Numbered from the stretch's first letter, positions 1-8,399 are shown. The stretch is DNA of 64,000 bases from Mucinivorans sp036654415 (GCA_036654415.1 JAVVSB010000003.1:1-64000), one strand, 5' to 3'. The notes: generated from the sequence alone by a model not told the origin. Translations and numbers: made by a program.

Positions 1-2
1 GC

Positions 3-779
3 TACAAGGTGGATTTAGTATTGGACCTAAACGACAAACTCTATTCACGATTGCTACGTCTCTTCTTCCGTTTTTCGGGTATAACCTCGCTCCATATCAA
101 CAAGGGACGCAAAGGCAAAAAAGAGCTCACCCGCAAAAAAAATAAAATCATGAAGGAGCTACGAAGCTCCATTGCACGCTACCAAGATGTTTTTGTAGAG
201 GCTGGATTTTGTGTGGAGGTAAAGTCAAAATTAACACCACAAGAACGCCCTATACCAATGGTGATAGGCCCTAAACACGAGAAGTGGATTGGGGTAGCTC
301 CATTTGCAAAACACAGAGGCAAGATGTTACCGCTGAGTACCATACGGAAAGTTATAGAACTAATTGAGGCAAACAACCATGGGGTACGCGTCTTTATTTT
401 TGGTGGAGGATCGGCCGAGAGGATGGTGGCCGAATCAATCGAGGCGTGGTTCAAAAGCAGTTTTTCAATTATCGGCAAGCTAACTTTGAGGCAGGAGTTG
501 GACTTGATAGGCAACCTTGATGTGATGCTCTCGATGGACTCCTCGGCCATGCATATGAGTTCGCTTATGGGTACACCTGCCGTCTCCATTTGGGGAGCAA
601 CGCATCCATATGCTGGCTTTCTTGGGCTGGGGCAATCAGTGGATGACGTGGTGAGCATAGATTTGCCATGTCGCCCGTGTTCAGTCTATGGTCATAAACC
701 GTGCCACAAAGGCACTTACGAATGTCTAACTACCATTACAGCACCAATGGTGTACGACAAAATAAAGAAATACCTATAA
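3..779 (+). CDS. Glycosyltransferase family 9 protein (LPS heptosyltransferase-like), 5' truncated by window edge
   Basis: The reading frame is open from the first bases of the window, so the N-terminus (roughly 70-80 residues compared with a usual ~340) lies outside; 258 residues are visible. The C-terminal half carries the GT9 donor-site signature: the stretch LSMDSSAMHMSSLMGTPAV followed by SIWGATHP, and then the cysteine-rich PCRPCSVYG segment typical of Bacteroidetes members. GT9 enzymes transfer ADP-heptose or related sugars to the lipopolysaccharide core at the inner face of the cytoplasmic membrane. The exact sugar cannot be told. It ends at a strong hairpin terminator shared with the convergent dnaJ operon. 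The in-frame GTG at 9 is inside the gene, not its start. Confidence 0.9.
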   Translation, partial: YKVDLVLDLNDKLYSRLLRLFFRFSGITSLHINKGRKGKKELTRKKNKIMKELRSSIARYQDVFVEAGFCVEVKSKLTPQERPIPMVIGPKHEKWIGVAPFAKHRGKMLPLSTIRKVIELIEANNHGVRVFIFGGGSAERMVAESIEAWFKSSFSIIGKLTLRQELDLIGNLDVMLSMDSSAMHMSSLMGTPAVSIWGATHPYAGFLGLGQSVDDVVSIDLPCRPCSVYGHKPCHKGTYECLTTITAPMVYDKIKKYL

Positions 780-780
780 T

Positions 781-823
781 AAGAAAAGGTTGTCACGATA
801 ATAATTCGTGACAACCTTTTCTT
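781..823. terminator. Bidirectional hairpin terminator between GT9 gene and dnaJ
   Basis: A perfect 18-bp inverted repeat (781-798 with 806-823) has a 7-nt loop. The arms begin with A-rich and end with T-rich sequence, so it can work in both directions between two convergent genes. Confidence 0.9.
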
Positions 824-838
824 TAAAATATGTACGGC

Positions 839-1993
839 CTAACTAAAGTAGCTACGCATACGTTCAAAAATATTCATTTTACTACGCGCTTTGGCAGGCT
901 TAAAATTATCGGCACCACGCAACTTTTCGAGCATCTCCTTCTCCGATGAGTTTACAGTGCGCGGCATATAGACATCCACAACCACCAGTAAATCACCACT
1001 ACCACGCCCATTGACATCAGGAATACCTTTACCACGTAGACGCAATACGCGTCCAGCCTCAGTACCAGCATCTATCTTAATTTTGGCACGACCATCCACC
1101 GTTGGAATTTCAATCGAACAACCCAAAATAGCATCGGCAAGATTAAGATTTAGATTATAAATCAAATCATTACCAGCACGCTCCAACTCGTGATTCTGTT
1201 CCTCTTCAATAACAACAAGCAAATCACCATTCACGCCACCATTTTTGGCCGCATTACCCTTGCCAGCCACCGAGAGCTGCATCCCCTGACCAACGCCAGC
1301 TGGAATACGAATCTCGACCAGCTCCTCGCCCTGAATGACACCCGAACCTTTACACGATGGACAGGGGTCGGTAATTACACGCCCTGAACCCTCGCACGAG
1401 GGACAGACACTGGCAGTTTGCGTACGGCCAAACATAGTATTGACAACACGGGTCACACGACCACTCCCATTACACTGAGTACAAGTTTTGTAAGAATTAC
1501 TATCCTTGGCCCCCGTGCCAGAACATTTTTCGCAAGCAATGAGCTTCTTTATTTTGAGCTTTTTGGTAACGCCATTGACTACCTCAGAGAGTGTGAGACG
1601 AACCTTGATGCGAATATCCGTTCCCCGATTACCCCCCTGACCATAGTACTCATCGCCACCAAAGCCTCCACCAAAAATATTGCCAAAACGTTCAAAAATA
1701 TCGTTCATTGAAAAACCACCACCAAAATCATAGCCTCCACCACCATAACCACCACCTGCGGCACTCTGGGCGTTAGCACTGTGGCCAAACTGGTCGTAAC
1801 GAGCCTTCTTGTCGGGGTTCGACAACACATCATAAGCCTCGGCAGCCTCTTTGAACTTCTCCTCAGCCTCTTTATTGCCCGGATTTTTATCGGGGTGAAA
1901 CTGAATCGCAGCCTTACGATAGGCCTTTTTTATCTCCTCCTCTGAGGCACCTTTAGTCACCCCCAACACTTCGTAATAATCTCTCTTTGCCAT
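839..1993 (-). CDS. dnaJ: Chaperone protein DnaJ (Hsp40)
   Basis: Co-chaperone that delivers unfolded substrates to DnaK and stimulates its ATPase. The full 384-residue type I layout is visible: J domain at about 1-70 with the HPD motif at residues 33-35, a Gly/Phe-rich linker at about 75-125 with many GGG/GGF runs, four zinc-binding CxxCxGxG repeats (CEKCSGTG, CTQCNGSG, CPSCEGSG, CPSCKGSG), and the C-terminal substrate-binding domains. It is the last gene of a three-gene operon and follows grpE by 16 nt; dnaK is not in this window. No CIRCE element is visible upstream. Confidence 0.98.
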   Translation of the reverse strand: MAKRDYYEVLGVTKGASEEEIKKAYRKAAIQFHPDKNPGNKEAEEKFKEAAEAYDVLSNPDKKARYDQFGHSANAQSAAGGGYGGGGYDFGGGFSMNDIFERFGNIFGGGFGGDEYYGQGGNRGTDIRIKVRLTLSEVVNGVTKKLKIKKLIACEKCSGTGAKDSNSYKTCTQCNGSGRVTRVVNTMFGRTQTASVCPSCEGSGRVITDPCPSCKGSGVIQGEELVEIRIPAGVGQGMQLSVAGKGNAAKNGGVNGDLLVVIEEEQNHELERAGNDLIYNLNLNLADAILGCSIEIPTVDGRAKIKIDAGTEAGRVLRLRGKGIPDVNGRGSGDLLVVVDVYMPRTVNSSEKEMLEKLRGADNFKPAKARSKMNIFERMRSYFS

Positions 1994-2009
1994 AACAAAA
2001 TTCTAACTT

Positions 2010-2546
2010 TTATTCTCCGACTATAACTTTTGCAAAACGTAATACTTTATCTTTGAGCATGTAACCATTTTGAGCCACATCAATCACTGTACCTTTTTTC
2101 TCTGACTCCTCAACAGGAAACTTCGCCACAGCCTCGGCCAAGTCTACATTAAAAGGCAACCCCCTAAGCTCCATCTGATGAACCCCCTTAGCTTTAAGAT
2201 TATGCAACAAAGTTTGATAAATCAGGCTAACCCCCTCCTTATCGTTACCATCAGCCATGTGGGCCAACGCACGTTCAAAATCGTCAAGTGTAGGCAAAAC
2301 AGCCCTAAGCATGTCGCCTCCACCATTTTCAATAAGCTCCATCTTCTCTTTGACAGTACGTTTACGATAATTATCAAATTCAGCACTCAAACGAGTATAT
2401 TTATCCTGCCACGAAGCGACCTGCTCTGCCAATTTGACAGTAGGGTCAAAACTCTCGTCAGTTACCGTATCCATATCAATGGTAGGTTCTGGGGTTGAGT
2501 TTTCCATAGAAGCATCATCAACCATTTGGCTTTCAGTGTTTTTCAT
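2010..2546 (-). CDS. grpE: Nucleotide exchange factor GrpE
   Basis: Releases ADP from DnaK. The 178-residue protein has an acidic, disordered N-terminus (about 1-40), a long helical segment with WQDKYTRLSAEFDNYRKRT at about 46-65, typical of the GrpE dimer coiled coil, and the C-terminal beta domain with GYMLKDKVLRFAKVIV. It lies 12 nt downstream of a glycosyltransferase gene and 16 nt upstream of dnaJ, so the three are probably one transcript. The ATG at 2546 is well placed. Confidence 0.97.
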   Translation of the reverse strand: MKNTESQMVDDASMENSTPEPTIDMDTVTDESFDPTVKLAEQVASWQDKYTRLSAEFDNYRKRTVKEKMELIENGGGDMLRAVLPTLDDFERALAHMADGNDKEGVSLIYQTLLHNLKAKGVHQMELRGLPFNVDLAEAVAKFPVEESEKKGTVIDVAQNGYMLKDKVLRFAKVIVGE

Positions 2547-2558
2547 TTTTATATTATT

Positions 2559-3668
2559 TTATTTCGCATTATTAGGTGCAAATAATGTACCAAGAATTTG
2601 ACATTGATAGTCAGGGTTATATTTGGTATCAATAATCGAGTAACATTTCTCGCGCAACTGCGCTCGTTTAAGTGGTGAAAGAGAGGTGAATTGGCTAATT
2701 TTTTGAGCCAAATCAGTAACCGAATTTTGTTGAAAAAAAGCTCCATTTTCACCATCGGTAATGGCCTCCGCCTCGGGCATCTGTTCATTAAAGTTGTTAT
2801 GAGTGACCACAGGGGTGCCCATAGACAGGCTGTGAATGGCTGTAAGTCCCACATTACCAGGACTAACACACAGAGCAGCATTACCAAAAACGGTGCCCAA
2901 CATCTGCTCATCATAACACTCGCCATAGAACCACACCCTATCCTCAAGCCCCAAACTACGGCAGAGCTCTTCGAGCGGCTCCTGCTCAGAACCAATACCC
3001 ACCAAAATTAGATTATATCCCTTGACAAGGCTCATCGCATGTAGCAAGATATCGAGTCGTTTACCTCCAGTTAGCCTCCCGACAAAACAGACATAAGGGT
3101 CATCACTGCCAAAATAGTTGCGTGCAAAGGAGCCATCGCCCAACTTTGCGCGCAACTCCAGTTGCTTTTCCCAATCCAAAGAGTTGTATATTACAGTCAG
3201 TTTTTGAGGCTTTACACCTCTGTCAATCAAGATATTACTAGCACGCTCGCCATAGAGCAAAATATGAGAAGCCAAGGCAAAATAGGCCATGTTTTTGTAG
3301 CGACTCAGCCGACTCTCGCCTCCACGAAGTCCGTGCGACCAAAGTATAACTCTACGCCCCAAGAGCCGAGCCACCAGAGCAATAAACCAGTTGGACCGTA
3401 TGCCAGGATTACCAGTGAGGATGTAGGTATCATAATTTTTGGCAAAAGCCTGCCTAAAGGCCCCCTTTTGCCAAACGAGTTTCTCGGCCTGATAAACATT
3501 GTGAACCAAACAACGAAAACCATGAAGTGAGGCGGGATTCATCAAGGCTATACCCTCGACAGAGGAGTCTCCAAAAATAAAATCACACCCCAAAAAGCTA
3601 TCCATTTTCATAAAAATAGAACGGCGATAGATGGGGGCAATATTCAGTAGAAGACAAATTTTGGCCAT
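2559..3668 (-). CDS. Glycosyltransferase family 4 (GT-B) protein
   Basis: A 369-residue cytoplasmic GT-B enzyme. The C-terminal half shows the GT4 layout: CFVGRLTGGKRLDILLHA at the start of the donor domain, a variant EX7E region, and SLSMGTPVVTHNNF near the C-terminus. The N-terminal half is an acceptor domain with LTGNPGIRSNW. Substrate unknown; with the other glycosyltransferases at 3-779 and 3713-4858 it suggests surface-polysaccharide assembly. It is the first gene of an operon with grpE and dnaJ. Its ATG sits only 8 nt after a TAACTTTG -7 element, so the mRNA leader would be extremely short. Confidence 0.9.
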   Translation of the reverse strand: MAKICLLLNIAPIYRRSIFMKMDSFLGCDFIFGDSSVEGIALMNPASLHGFRCLVHNVYQAEKLVWQKGAFRQAFAKNYDTYILTGNPGIRSNWFIALVARLLGRRVILWSHGLRGGESRLSRYKNMAYFALASHILLYGERASNILIDRGVKPQKLTVIYNSLDWEKQLELRAKLGDGSFARNYFGSDDPYVCFVGRLTGGKRLDILLHAMSLVKGYNLILVGIGSEQEPLEELCRSLGLEDRVWFYGECYDEQMLGTVFGNAALCVSPGNVGLTAIHSLSMGTPVVTHNNFNEQMPEAEAITDGENGAFFQQNSVTDLAQKISQFTSLSPLKRAQLREKCYSIIDTKYNPDYQCQILGTLFAPNNAK

Positions 3669-3676
3669 ATCGATGG

Positions 3677-3684
3677 CAAAGTTA
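3677..3684 (-). promoter_or_regulatory. -7 promoter element for GT4-grpE-dnaJ operon
   Basis: TAACTTTG on the minus strand matches the Bacteroidetes -7 consensus TAnnTTTG exactly. The ATG of the first gene begins 8 nt downstream. No convincing -33 TTTG lies at the usual 19-21 nt spacing. Confidence 0.6.
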
Positions 3685-3696
3685 ACATTTTTTGAC

Positions 3697-3704
3697 TACA
3701 TTTG
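3697..3704 (+). promoter_or_regulatory. -7 promoter element for divergent GT4 gene
   Basis: TACATTTG matches TAnnTTTG. It faces away from the minus-strand -7 box at 3677-3684, so the two divergent promoters share a 44-bp intergenic region. The ATG at 3713 is 8 nt downstream. Confidence 0.6.
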
Positions 3705-3712
3705 CTCTATCT

Positions 3713-4858
3713 ATGCACTTTTTGATTATCCATAGCCGCTACTCCAGAACGGGTGGTGAAGAGCAGGTCGTAGCCCTACAGACTGAGCTTTTACGTGGTG
3801 CTGGTCACAGCGTAAGGCTCTATGAACGCGACTATGCCCAAATGCAGGGGTGGCGTTTTCCGCGCCTTTCAAACCTCTTTTCGGCCATCTACAACCGTCG
3901 CTCGGTGAAAGATATAAAAAAAATCATACGACAACAGAAGGTGGATGTGGCCATTGTCCACAACCTCTACCCTCTGATTTCGCCAGCCGTACTGCCTGTA
4001 TTACAAAGCCATGGAGTACGAGTATTGATGACATTACACAATTTCAGGCTTGTCTGCCCTACTGGTTTATTTTTCCGTCAAGGAGCCATCTGTGAGCGGT
4101 GTAGAACGAGTGGACTAGGGCAGTGGAATTGCCTATTTAGAAATTGCCAAGGTTCCATAGGAGGCAGTTTTGCCTTCGCTCTACGTGGGGTATTGGGACG
4201 AAAAAGGATACTCAGCAACGTTGACAAATTTTTGGCCCTGAGTGAGTTTCAACGAGATAAATTAATAGAATGTGGCATCGGAGCCCAGAAATTTGCCATT
4301 GTCCCAAATTTTGTATCAGTGGGCAGTGCCCCCTCTACTACAACGTCGTATGAAAAACATTACGTAGCCTATGTGGGTAGGTTAAGTTCAGAAAAGGGGG
4401 TCTCTCTACTCATAGCCATTGCACAAAGATTGCCTCACCGCGAGTTTCGTGTGGCTGGATCAACTGCCCAAGGAGTCTCTCTGGAAAAGTTGCCCAACAA
4501 CATAAAGCTACTGGGCCACTTGCGACAAGAGGAACTCGCAGACCTATATACCAATGCACGCTGCACTATCCTCACCTCTATCTGCTGGGAGGCTTTCCCT
4601 CTGACGGTGCTTGAGGCTATGGCTTACGGTTCGCCTGTAGTGGTGCCATATCTTAGTTCTCTGCCCGAAATAGTGGACCTTGGTGCAGCAGGTATGCTCT
4701 ACAAGGCCGCATCGGTAGAGGATTTAGCAACCAAGATAGAACTTATCTTTAGCGACAGTGCGCTATGTAACAGATTGATTAACAATGCAAAAAGCAGAGT
4801 AGAGACACTCTACTCTGCTAAGCAATATCTAAATAATATTTTGCAAAATTCGCATTAA
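3713..4858 (+). CDS. Glycosyltransferase family 4 protein, WbaZ/RfaG-like
   Basis: A 381-residue GT-B glycosyltransferase. The N-terminal domain begins MHFLIIHSRYSRTGGEEQVV, a GT4 N-terminal signature (sensing of a Gly-Gly loop). The middle has a cysteine-rich insertion with CERCRTSG and LFRNCQGS that is common in Bacteroidetes GT4 enzymes of capsule and O-antigen clusters. The C-terminal domain carries YVGRLSSEKGV and the EX7E donor site in WEAFPLTVLEAMAYG. I chose the ATG at 3713 rather than an upstream TTG because a -7 box (3697-3704) lies between them. Its stop codon overlaps the stop of the convergent malic enzyme gene by 4 nt. Sugar specificity unknown. Confidence 0.9.
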   Translation: MHFLIIHSRYSRTGGEEQVVALQTELLRGAGHSVRLYERDYAQMQGWRFPRLSNLFSAIYNRRSVKDIKKIIRQQKVDVAIVHNLYPLISPAVLPVLQSHGVRVLMTLHNFRLVCPTGLFFRQGAICERCRTSGLGQWNCLFRNCQGSIGGSFAFALRGVLGRKRILSNVDKFLALSEFQRDKLIECGIGAQKFAIVPNFVSVGSAPSTTTSYEKHYVAYVGRLSSEKGVSLLIAIAQRLPHREFRVAGSTAQGVSLEKLPNNIKLLGHLRQEELADLYTNARCTILTSICWEAFPLTVLEAMAYGSPVVVPYLSSLPEIVDLGAAGMLYKAASVEDLATKIELIFSDSALCNRLINNAKSRVETLYSAKQYLNNILQNSH

Positions 4859-6177
4859 TCCTCTGTATATTCTGAACCCAACATACACCGTAGGCAGACA
4901 ACCTGGCCACGACGCATAGAGAGTTCTTGGGCGTAAGACTGCCAATCTGTAATAGCATGGCGAGCCACACCTGAGTCCATGGCAGCACGAGCCACGGCTA
5001 TCGAAACATTGACAATCAGTCGAGGGTCAAGAGGTTTAGGAATAAGCGCACTACGAGAAAAACTCAGGACACTATCTCCATAGGCCTTAACCACATCAGG
5101 ATGGATAGGCTCCTTAGCCAAGTCGGCAATGGCATACACGGCAGCAATTTTCATCTGCTCGTTGATGGTGGTGGCACGCACATCCAAGGCTCCACGAAAA
5201 ATATAGGGAAAGCCCAACACATTGTTAACCTGATTGGGATAGTCGGAGCGACCAGTAGCAAAAATAATATCCGCTCGCGAGGCCATGGCCTGTTCGAACG
5301 AAATTTCAGGGTCTGGATTCGCTAAAGCAAAAACAATAGGGTCCTTAGCCATGGATTGCACCATCTGAGTAGTCAAAATGTCAGCCTTTGACAGTCCTAA
5401 AAAGACATCGGCACCACTCAACGCATCCTCAAGAGTATCGGCCTCAATAGAGGTGGCATATTGGGCCTTATATGGATTTTGCTCGCTACGCGAGGTGCGT
5501 ACAACCCCTTTACTGTCAACCAAAATAACATTCTCTTTACGTGCCCCTAAAGCCACATACATAGCTGTACATGCGATGGCAGCAGCCCCTGCTCCACTGA
5601 CTACAATACGAATATCTTCTATCTTTTTACCCACAATCTCCAATGCATTAACCAGAGCAGCTGACGAAATAATGGCAGTCCCATGCTGGTCGTCATGCAT
5701 AACAGGTATAGAGAGCTCCTGTCGCAGACGGCGCTCAATATCAAAGCATTCAGGGGCTTTAATATCCTCAAGGTTGATGGCTCCAAAAGTTGGTGCAATA
5801 TTGCGAACAGTGGCTATAAACTGCTCTACATTTTTGGTATCCACCTCAATATCAAACACATCAATGTCTGCCATAATCTTAAAAAGCAAACCCTTACCCT
5901 CCATGACAGGCTTCCCTGCCAAAGGGCCTATATCACCCAAGCCAAGCACTGCTGTTCCATTAGAAATCACGCCTACCAAATTGCTCTTACCAGTATAAAG
6001 ATAGGCATTCTCTGGATTTTTTTCAATCTCCAAACAAGGTGCAGCCACCCCAGGCGAATAGGCCAAGGCCAGGTCTAACTGTGTATTATAGGGCTTAGTA
6101 GGTACTATCTCCATCTTCCCTGGGCGACCATTGCGATGGTAAGCCAAGGCCATATCATTCAATTTATCTCTATCCAT
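4855..6177 (-). CDS. NAD(P)-dependent malic enzyme, single-domain form without phosphotransacetylase tail
   Basis: Catalyses oxidative decarboxylation of malate to pyruvate with reduction of NAD(P). In 440 residues it contains the complete malic-enzyme part: YSPGVA (catalytic Tyr40), EGKGLLFK with the conserved Lys at about 95, metal-binding residues in MHDDQHGTAI (160-169), the Rossmann motif VSGAGAAAIA (about 193-202) and ALANPDPEI. Many Bacteroidetes malic enzymes are about 760 residues with a fused phosphotransacetylase-like domain; here the protein stops right after the malic domain with a short Cys-containing tail (VCLRCMLGSEYTED). The stop codon overlaps that of the convergent GT4 gene by 4 nt. 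Whether the cofactor is NAD or NADP cannot be decided. Confidence 0.93.
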   Translation of the reverse strand: MDRDKLNDMALAYHRNGRPGKMEIVPTKPYNTQLDLALAYSPGVAAPCLEIEKNPENAYLYTGKSNLVGVISNGTAVLGLGDIGPLAGKPVMEGKGLLFKIMADIDVFDIEVDTKNVEQFIATVRNIAPTFGAINLEDIKAPECFDIERRLRQELSIPVMHDDQHGTAIISSAALVNALEIVGKKIEDIRIVVSGAGAAAIACTAMYVALGARKENVILVDSKGVVRTSRSEQNPYKAQYATSIEADTLEDALSGADVFLGLSKADILTTQMVQSMAKDPIVFALANPDPEISFEQAMASRADIIFATGRSDYPNQVNNVLGFPYIFRGALDVRATTINEQMKIAAVYAIADLAKEPIHPDVVKAYGDSVLSFSRSALIPKPLDPRLIVNVSIAVARAAMDSGVARHAITDWQSYAQELSMRRGQVVCLRCMLGSEYTED

Positions 6178-6232
6178 ATTAATGTTGTTTTACATAGGGT
6201 AGTTATACAATTTTAGTGCCAAAGATTTTTAC

Positions 6233-6240
6233 TACCTTTG
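6233..6240 (+). promoter_or_regulatory. -7 promoter element for C_GCAxxG_C_C gene
   Basis: TACCTTTG matches TAnnTTTG; the ATG at 6261 follows after 20 nt. It also rules out the upstream in-frame GTG at 6216 as the start. Confidence 0.65.
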
Positions 6241-6260
6241 CACAAACAACAAAATGTCAG

Positions 6261-6737
6261 ATGGTAGATATAGAAAAACATAAAGAACAAGCTCGAGAAC
6301 TCTTTCTCCTGGGGTATAATTGTGCACAAAGTGTGACGATGGCTTACGCTGATTATTTGGCAATAGACAAAGAGCTATTGAGTAGAATCTCAATATCCTT
6401 CGGAGCTGGATTTGGTCGCCAACGCGAAATTTGTGGAACGGTATCAGGTGCGGGAATTCTGCTGGGACTATTATACAAACCTACAGCCACAGACGTTACC
6501 AGCAGTAAAAAAGAGGCATATGAAAAAGTGCAACTCTTCTCCGAGAAATTTCGCCAGAAAAACGGTTCTATAATCTGCCGGGAGTTACTAGCCTTGGGCA
6601 AAGGGGAGTCGTGTGGTACCACACCCGAACCTCGCACAACGGAGTACTATCGCCGTCGCCCGTGCGTGGAATATGTGGTAGATGCTGCTTCCATCATAGG
6701 GCAGATGATTAACGATGAACTTACAAGCCATCCTTAA
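6261..6737 (+). CDS. C_GCAxxG_C_C family redox-type protein
   Basis: A small 158-residue cytoplasmic protein of the family named for its spaced cysteines, often annotated as a putative redox-active protein; the biochemical role is not known. Visible hallmarks are LGYNCAQSV (Cys21), FGAGFGRQREICGTVSGA (48-63, Cys58), SIICRELL (Cys106), and a later ESCGT and CVEYV. I start at the ATG at 6261 because it lies 20 nt after a TACCTTTG -7 box. The 3' end overlaps the convergent CDGSH gene by 17 nt. Both neighbours carry cysteine-rich redox or Fe-S motifs, which may or may not be meaningful. Confidence 0.88.
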   Translation: MVDIEKHKEQARELFLLGYNCAQSVTMAYADYLAIDKELLSRISISFGAGFGRQREICGTVSGAGILLGLLYKPTATDVTSSKKEAYEKVQLFSEKFRQKNGSIICRELLALGKGESCGTTPEPRTTEYYRRRPCVEYVVDAASIIGQMINDELTSHP

Positions 6738-7401
6738 ATTTCATGGTTGCATGAGTGCCATCACAATAAGGTTTATTTGACGAACCACCACAACGACAAA
6801 GAGTGACTCGATTACGATTTTCGTATTTCAGTCCCGACTTAGATATGATATCGACTCCACCCTGAACCCATAGGCCAGCACTCAGCCCCAAAGCACTATC
6901 CTCCAACAAGCCTATAGAGTGTTCTAATTGGGGTTCAAAGGGCTTTCCGCTCTGATTGTCCCACTCAGTAAGACGACCAGCTGGACAGTGTTCTGCAGTA
7001 CGGATGGCAGCTTCTCGTTTTTGTGGGTCATCAGACTCCTCATTGAGATTCCAAGTACGCCCACGAGCCTCACAAAAGCGGGCAAAAGCACAAAATTTTT
7101 CGTTGTCGGCAAGCGTTAAGGTTGGCCCAACAAATCGCTTAGCCCCACCAAGCAGTGGCTCTACAGAAGCAGTAAGATTCGGATTCCAAACCACATGAAG
7201 ATGAGAACCATCGCAATAGGGCTTATTCTTAGAACCTCCACAACGACATAAAGCCGTTGGCTCCTTGGGCAAGGTGTAATTTTTATCCACTGTGCGATAG
7301 CTCCACGAAAAGCCGTCGGCATCTGGCTCGATAAATTGTTGTCTGATAGGGATTCGACCATAAACCAAATAAGGCCCATGCTCATCAATTACTATTTTCA
7401 T
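6721..7401 (-). CDS. CDGSH-type [2Fe-2S] protein with two CDGSH motifs and a Fer4_19-like middle domain
   Basis: A 226-residue protein with two CDGSH iron-sulfur signatures (CRCGGSKNKPYCDGSH near residue 55 and CRCGGSSNKPYCDGTH near the C-terminus), each supplying the three Cys and one His that bind a 2Fe-2S cluster. Between them is a segment with FCAFARFC and AEHCPAGRLTEWD that resembles the divergent 4Fe-4S domain found with CDGSH domains. The physiological partner is unknown; related proteins are thought to be involved in redox or Fe-S handling. I start at the ATG at 7401 (MKIVIDEHGPYLVYG); an upstream in-frame TTG at 7431 adds ten residues of low plausibility. Confidence 0.9.
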   Translation of the reverse strand: MKIVIDEHGPYLVYGRIPIRQQFIEPDADGFSWSYRTVDKNYTLPKEPTALCRCGGSKNKPYCDGSHLHVVWNPNLTASVEPLLGGAKRFVGPTLTLADNEKFCAFARFCEARGRTWNLNEESDDPQKREAAIRTAEHCPAGRLTEWDNQSGKPFEPQLEHSIGLLEDSALGLSAGLWVQGGVDIISKSGLKYENRNRVTLCRCGGSSNKPYCDGTHATMKFKDGL

Positions 7402-7445
7402 TGCAGTGGTTTTTCCATCTAAAAACAGCAATATCTATGCCAAAG

Positions 7446-8399
7446 TTATAACCATTTTTTACGCTTAAAGAACCCCAAAGTACAAACAATGGAGAGTATC
7501 ATCATAGCAATAGAGAAATAGTAACCATAGGACCAATCCAACTCGGGCATCATGCTAAAATTCATACCATAAATACTGGCAATAAGAGTTGGTGGCATAA
7601 AGATGACCGAAAGGACGGTAAACATCTTGATGATTTTATTTTGCTCGATATTGATAAGACCCATAAAAGTGTCCTGAAGAAACTCCAACCGTTCAAAACT
7701 AAAATCAGCATGGTTGAGCAACGAGGCTATGTCCTTGAGCATAATAGCCACGCGCGGATATATGTCATTAGGGAAACGCTCGGAACGCTGCACCCCACTA
7801 AGAAGCCGTTGACGGTCAAAGATGGATTCACGCAGCACCATGGTATTCTCCTGAAGACGACTTATATCCAATAGTACATCCTTATCCACACTCTTGTTGA
7901 CATCATTATTGGCCAGGGAAATGGTAGCAATCTGTTTGGAGATAATCTCCACCATATCAGCGTCCAAATCAATTCTAGCCTCCAAAATAGAGACTAACAC
8001 ATGAAACCCAGTGGAGTAGGTACGATAGGACATCTGCAACTTACGCGAGGCCTCGTTAAAAGTCCTCAACTCAGTTTCGCGCTCAGTAATAAGTACCCCT
8101 TGGCACACAATGAATGAGACAGGCTCAATGCTAAAGCGGCCATCGGTGTAGACCGAAAAACTGGAGTTACCCACAATAGCATTTTCGGACTCTGAGTATC
8201 GAGATGAGGTTTCAATCTCCTCAGCTTGCTGGCGAGTCTGAAGGCTTACCTCCATAAAATTTTCGACAACCTTGCGCTCCTTGGCCGAAGGCTTTACAAG
8301 GTCAATCCAGAGTAGGTCGTCATAACCAAGCTCCTCAAAAACTGCCATCTCGGGCTCACGAATAACTTTATTCAGTGATTTTAAATATAATACAATCAT
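7446..8399 (-). CDS. corA: CorA-type magnesium/cobalt transporter
   Basis: Inner-membrane divalent cation channel. The 317-residue protein has a large cytoplasmic N-terminal domain and the two C-terminal transmembrane helices. The diagnostic YGMNF motif closes the first helix (SVIFMPPTLIASIYGMNF), followed by a short acidic loop and a second helix ending in the basic FKRKKWL tail. Start taken at the ATG at 8399 (MIVLYLKSLN); a TTG 33 nt upstream also lies in frame but there is no reason to prefer it. It follows mqnA on the same strand after about 120 nt. Confidence 0.93.
   Translation of the reverse strand: MIVLYLKSLNKVIREPEMAVFEELGYDDLLWIDLVKPSAKERKVVENFMEVSLQTRQQAEEIETSSRYSESENAIVGNSSFSVYTDGRFSIEPVSFIVCQGVLITERETELRTFNEASRKLQMSYRTYSTGFHVLVSILEARIDLDADMVEIISKQIATISLANNDVNKSVDKDVLLDISRLQENTMVLRESIFDRQRLLSGVQRSERFPNDIYPRVAIMLKDIASLLNHADFSFERLEFLQDTFMGLINIEQNKIIKMFTVLSVIFMPPTLIASIYGMNFSMMPELDWSYGYYFSIAMMILSIVCTLGFFKRKKWL

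Noticed and set aside
781..823. Possible mobile-element inverted repeat near the window start
   Set aside because: A single hairpin between convergent genes, no direct repeats or transposase; it is a terminator.
3692..3712. Upstream TTG start for the GT4 gene on the plus strand
   Set aside because: It lies upstream of and overlapping the -7 promoter box at 3697-3704 and gives no known N-terminal homology.
6216..6260. Upstream GTG start for the C_GCAxxG_C_C protein
   Set aside because: The TACCTTTG -7 box lies within this stretch, downstream of the GTG, so it would not be transcribed from that promoter.
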